A stretch of 32,094 bases of DNA, taken from NCBI RefSeq assembly GCF_025965585.1, contig NZ_JAOPWR010000511.1, forward strand, positions 1 to 32,094, written 5' to 3'. Positions 29,430-32,094 of the stretch are shown here, one piece after another. Position 1 is the first letter of the stretch. Every line of letters begins with the position of its first letter. The notes beneath the pieces were generated by a model. It was not told where the DNA came from. It ran no database searches and was given only the letters and a program-made list of their open reading frames with translations. The DNA comes from Pseudonocardia sp. GTDB lineage: Bacteria > Actinomycetota > Actinomycetes > Mycobacteriales > Pseudonocardiaceae. The position numbers and the translations under genes are program-made.

Positions 29430-30641
29430 TCACCTCGCCGCCGTCAGCCGCATCGGGAGCGAGCCCCAGGCGCGCAGGGTGTTGTTGTGGTGGCGCCGCG
29501 TCGGACCGCTGATCTCGATCGTCCCCACCCGAGCGGCCAGAGCCGTGAGCAGGGCCTCGGCCTCCAGCCGGGCCACGTGCTGGCCCACGCACTGGTGGAT
29601 GCCCATCCCGAACCCGACGTGCCCGGACGGGTCGTGGCCCAGGTCGAAGACGTCCGGCTCCGGCCAGTGCCGGGGGTCGCGGTTCGCGGCGGCGAGGAAC
29701 ATGAGGATCTTCTTGCCGTCCGGGATCACCGTGTCGGCCACGCGGATGTCGCTGGTGGCCGTGCGGAAGAACGTCTGCACCGGCGCGCCCCAGCGGACGG
29801 CCTCGTCGAACGCCACCCGCGCGAGGTGCGGCGCCGACCGCAGCCGCTGCCACTGGTCGGGGTGGGTCGCGAGCGCGTGCAGCACGGCGGCGAGGCCGTG
29901 GACGGTGGTGTCGACGCCCGCCGACAGCAACGACCGCACCACGAGCGGCGCCTGGTCGGGGGTGATGTCCCCGCGGTCGGCCGCCGCCCAGATCTGCGCG
30001 CCGAAGCCGTCGGCGGTGAGGACGGCGCGGGCGCACTGGTCGTTCACCCAGGCCCCGAGCCGCGCGGCGTCGGGCGTGGCCTCGGCCACCAGGTCGTTGT
30101 GCGGGCCGAACGCGTTGAACAGGAAGTCGCCGTACGGGAGCAGGTTCTCGCGGCCCTCGGCGGGGATGCCGACGGCGTCGGGGAACACCGTCAGCGGGAA
30201 CGCCTCGGCCAGCGCCGGCACCGCGTCGATCTCGGGACCGGAGGCCAGCACGGCGTCGACGAGGGTCTCGGCGGCGGCGAACCACCGCTCCCGCAGCCGC
30301 CGCAGCGCGCGCGGCCCGAGGATCGCGCTCAGCACGCGGCGCGGGGCGTCGTGGCCGGGCGGGTCGGCTTCCAGCAGCAGGCTCGGCGGGCGCCACGGCT
30401 TCTCGGTGCGGAAGTTCGACAGGCCCACGCCCGCACCGGACTGGAAGCCCTGCCAGTCCACGAGGGCCGCGTGCACCTGCTCGTAGCGGCCCATCGCGTA
30501 GGTGTCGTAGCGCGACAGGTGCACGACCGGCCCGGCGTCGCGCAGCTCGGCGTGGAACGGGAGGGGGTCCTCCAGCACCTCGTGGGAGAAGGGGTCGACG
30601 TCCGTGGCAGGCAGGTCGTCGTTCGTGGCCAGGGTGATCAC
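29430..30641 (-). CDS. Cytochrome P450, CYP199-like
   Basis: 403 aa from the GTG at 30641, overlapping the reductase stop by four bases (GTGA). Heme-binding motif FGMGIHQCVGQHVAR (344-358) with cysteine ligand C351; I-helix AGVDTT (241-246); E280-A-V-R283 of the ExxR motif. The N-terminal text 'DVDPFSHEVLEDPLPFHAELRDAGPVV' and FRTEKPWRPPSLLLEADPPG (77-96) closely recall the CYP199A family, which oxidises para-substituted benzoates (for example 4-methoxybenzoate O-demethylation). That substrate class is an inference. Electrons should come from the coupled flavin/iron-sulfur reductase rather than a separate ferredoxin. Confidence 0.92.
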   Translation of the reverse strand: MITLATNDDLPATDVDPFSHEVLEDPLPFHAELRDAGPVVHLSRYDTYAMGRYEQVHAALVDWQGFQSGAGVGLSNFRTEKPWRPPSLLLEADPPGHDAPRRVLSAILGPRALRRLRERWFAAAETLVDAVLASGPEIDAVPALAEAFPLTVFPDAVGIPAEGRENLLPYGDFLFNAFGPHNDLVAEATPDAARLGAWVNDQCARAVLTADGFGAQIWAAADRGDITPDQAPLVVRSLLSAGVDTTVHGLAAVLHALATHPDQWQRLRSAPHLARVAFDEAVRWGAPVQTFFRTATSDIRVADTVIPDGKKILMFLAAANRDPRHWPEPDVFDLGHDPSGHVGFGMGIHQCVGQHVARLEAEALLTALAARVGTIEISGPTRRHHNNTLRAWGSLPMRLTAAR

Positions 30642-31594
30642 AGGTCCAGCACCAATCTGTCGCCGATCGAGCGGGAGACGCAGACGAACATGCAGTCGCC
30701 GGCCGCGCGGTCGGCGTCGGCCAGGATCGAGTCGCGGTGGTCGGGGACGCCGGCGAGCACCGCGGTCTCGCAGGTGCCGCACGTGCCCTGCCGACAGGAC
30801 GAGAGGACGTCGGCGCCGGCCGAGCGCACCGCCTCGAGCACCGACAGGTCCGGTGTGACGGTCACGACGGCGCCGGTGCGGGCCAATTCCACCTCGAACG
30901 GGTCCGCGCGCACGGGCGCCTCCTGCTCCTGCGCGACGAACCGCTCCACACGCAGCGTGTGCTCGGGCCAGTGGGCGCACGCGGTGTCGACGGCGTCGAG
31001 CAGCGGGGCCGGACCGCAGCAGTAGATCCGCACGCCGGGGCGCACCTCGGCGAACCACGCCGGGAGGTCGATGAGCCCCTGCTCGTCCTCCGGCACGAGG
31101 TGGACGCGGTGGCCGTACGCCGCGAGCTCGTCGAGGAACGCCATCGACGCCCGCCGCCTGCCGCCGTAGACGAGGTCCCACTCGGCCCCGAGCAGCTGCG
31201 CCTGGTGGATCATCGGCAGCAGCGGCGTGATCCCGATGCCGCCCGCGACGAACAGGTAGCGCTGCGAGGGCACCAGCGGGAAGTGGTTGCGCGGGCCGCC
31301 GACGCCGACGCGGTCACCCACGCCGAGGTGGTCGTGCACGTACGCCGACCCGCCCCGGCCGTCGACCTCGCGCAGGACGCCGACGCGGTAGGAGTGCGCG
31401 TCCCAGCGGTCGCCGCACAGCGAGTACTGGCGTACCGAGCCGTCGGGCAGCACCACGTCGATGTGGGAGCCCGGTGTCCAGTCCGGGAGCCGGCGCCGTT
31501 CGGGATGCTCCAGGGCCAGGACCACCACCCCGTCCGCCACCTGCGTCTTCGCCGCCACCGCGAGTGTCACGACGTCTGCGTCGTTTCCGGACAT
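30638..31594 (-). CDS. Phthalate dioxygenase reductase/VanB-type FMN-[2Fe-2S] reductase
   Basis: 318 aa from the ATG at 31594, which gives the family's normal length. Order: FMN/ferredoxin-reductase barrel with RQYSLCGD (55-62), NAD-binding domain with VAGGIGITPLLPM (116-128) and CCGPAPLLD (192-200), then a C-terminal plant-type [2Fe-2S] domain with C267, C272, C275 and C305. It passes electrons from NADH through FMN to the iron-sulfur centre and on to the P450. An in-frame ATG at 31642 would overlap the IclR stop (ATGA) and add 16 Arg/His-rich residues; that coupling is attractive, so the start is open. Neither start has a clear ribosome site. VanB and PobB-type oxygenase partners use the same architecture. 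Confidence 0.9.
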   Translation of the reverse strand: MSGNDADVVTLAVAAKTQVADGVVVLALEHPERRRLPDWTPGSHIDVVLPDGSVRQYSLCGDRWDAHSYRVGVLREVDGRGGSAYVHDHLGVGDRVGVGGPRNHFPLVPSQRYLFVAGGIGITPLLPMIHQAQLLGAEWDLVYGGRRRASMAFLDELAAYGHRVHLVPEDEQGLIDLPAWFAEVRPGVRIYCCGPAPLLDAVDTACAHWPEHTLRVERFVAQEQEAPVRADPFEVELARTGAVVTVTPDLSVLEAVRSAGADVLSSCRQGTCGTCETAVLAGVPDHRDSILADADRAAGDCMFVCVSRSIGDRLVLDL

Positions 31595-31638
31595 CGTCGG
31601 ATCGTGCCGGTGCCGCGACGTGGGCCGCGACACGCTTC

Positions 31639-32094
31639 TCATTGAATGGGAGCCCGCCCGATCCCACGCGCCGCCGCCATCAGCACGGGGACGACGGAGC
31701 GCCCGTCCGCGTCGTTGGGGACGATCGCCGCCACCGCGGCCACGACGACGCCGCGACCGTCGCGCACGGGTACGGCCACGCCGAGCGCGGCGGGGTGGAT
31801 GTGGCCCGGACAGAACGCGTGGCCGGTGCGGCGGACGTCGGCGAGCACCGCGCGCAGCCGCCCCGGGGTGGTGATCGTGTGCTCCGCGTAGCCGGGCAGC
31901 GGACCGCCGAGGACCCTCTCCTGCAGCTCACGGGACCCGTGCGCGAGCAGCACCAGCCCCGACGACGACGCGTGCAGCGGCAGCCGCCCGGCGATCCGCG
32001 TGTAGTTGATCACCGCTCCGGGGGCGGAGAGGCGCTCCACGAACAGCACCTCGTCGCCGTCGAGGACACCGAGCTGGGCGTGGTGGCCGACGAC
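31639..32094 (-). CDS. IclR-family transcriptional regulator, C-terminal part (cut by window end)
   Basis: 152 residues in frame from the window end to a TGA at 31639-31641. It is the IclR effector-binding domain: 'HHAQLGVLDGDEVLFVERL', then 'LPLHASSSGLVLLAHG', 'RRTGHAFCPGHIHPAALGVAVPVRDG' and a final 'RSVVPVLMAAARGIGR'. These strings are the standard ligand-domain text of IclR proteins, which often control aromatic-acid catabolism (PcaR, PobR). The N-terminal HTH lies outside the window. It precedes, and probably regulates, the reductase-P450 genes on the same strand. Confidence 0.9.
   Translation of the reverse strand, partial: VVGHHAQLGVLDGDEVLFVERLSAPGAVINYTRIAGRLPLHASSSGLVLLAHGSRELQERVLGGPLPGYAEHTITTPGRLRAVLADVRRTGHAFCPGHIHPAALGVAVPVRDGRGVVVAAVAAIVPNDADGRSVVPVLMAAARGIGRAPIQ

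Noticed and set aside
27597-31025. 1142-aa plus-strand open frame
   Set aside because: It runs across the MFS gene in another frame and antisense through P450 and reductase; no domain and Arg/Asp-rich composition.
1-32094. Mobile elements, CRISPR arrays, tRNA or rRNA genes
   Set aside because: I looked for transposase-like proteins, long terminal inverted repeats, regularly spaced repeats and tRNA-like cloverleaf ends with CCA or T-loop GTTCGA signals and found none that hold up.

Overview
The window is very GC-rich with strong G/C preference at third codon positions. It carries an Lsr2 gene start, a MenJ-like quinone reductase and a PASTA-tailed class A PBP, so it comes from the chromosome of an actinomycete. 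A Pseudonocardiaceae-type soil actinomycete is my inference from the gene mix; nothing in the window proves the genus. There are no rRNA or tRNA genes, no CRISPR array, no transposase and no phage gene. The density of regulators, transporters and CoA-thioester enzymes is that of a catabolic and cell-envelope stretch of chromosome.

Layout. (1) 1-1230: start of lsr2 and a secreted GH16 glycosidase, both on the minus strand. A gene-poor stretch with a decayed coding remnant follows. (2) 1762-5414: a two-component system split over a divergent locus. The response regulator and a DUF347-type membrane protein run left; a DedA protein and the histidine kinase run right. (3) 5458-12871: an envelope or natural-product locus. 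It has a MOP-type flippase, an 892-aa adenylation-carrier-thioesterase enzyme, a small membrane protein and a GT39-like membrane glycosyltransferase. A clear hairpin and a DUF305 remnant follow. (4) 13108-15648: an SRPBCC protein, a thiolase and an overlapping SDR. (5) 15786-19653: a MenJ-like reductase divergent from a bifunctional penicillin-binding protein.

(6) 19650-24960 is the most interesting part. A PaaA/PaaC-type di-iron protein and two coupled small unknown proteins face an operon of two MaoC-fold hydratases, a crotonase, a PaaK-type CoA ligase, a 74-aa unknown protein and a TetR regulator. Together these match the chemical logic of aerobic CoA-dependent aromatic degradation (ligation, epoxidation, isomerisation, hydrolysis), but with a single ferritin-like subunit and unfamiliar small partners. 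The shared promoter region holds a near-perfect palindrome.

(7) 24957-27421: a stand-alone LigD-type phosphoesterase domain coupled to that TetR gene, an MFS exporter with its divergent TetR regulator, and a cold-shock protein. (8) 27595-32094: a small hydrophobic protein, an MFS carboxylate-type symporter preceded by a perfect 12-bp palindrome, an alpha/beta-hydrolase remnant, and a tightly overlapping unit of IclR regulator (cut by the window end), phthalate-dioxygenase-type reductase and CYP199-like P450. The last unit looks like a self-sufficient aromatic-acid monooxygenase system.

All functions are read from motifs and remembered family features; no database search was run. Three short stretches (near 1.5 kb, 12.9 kb and 29.2 kb) look like decayed genes.
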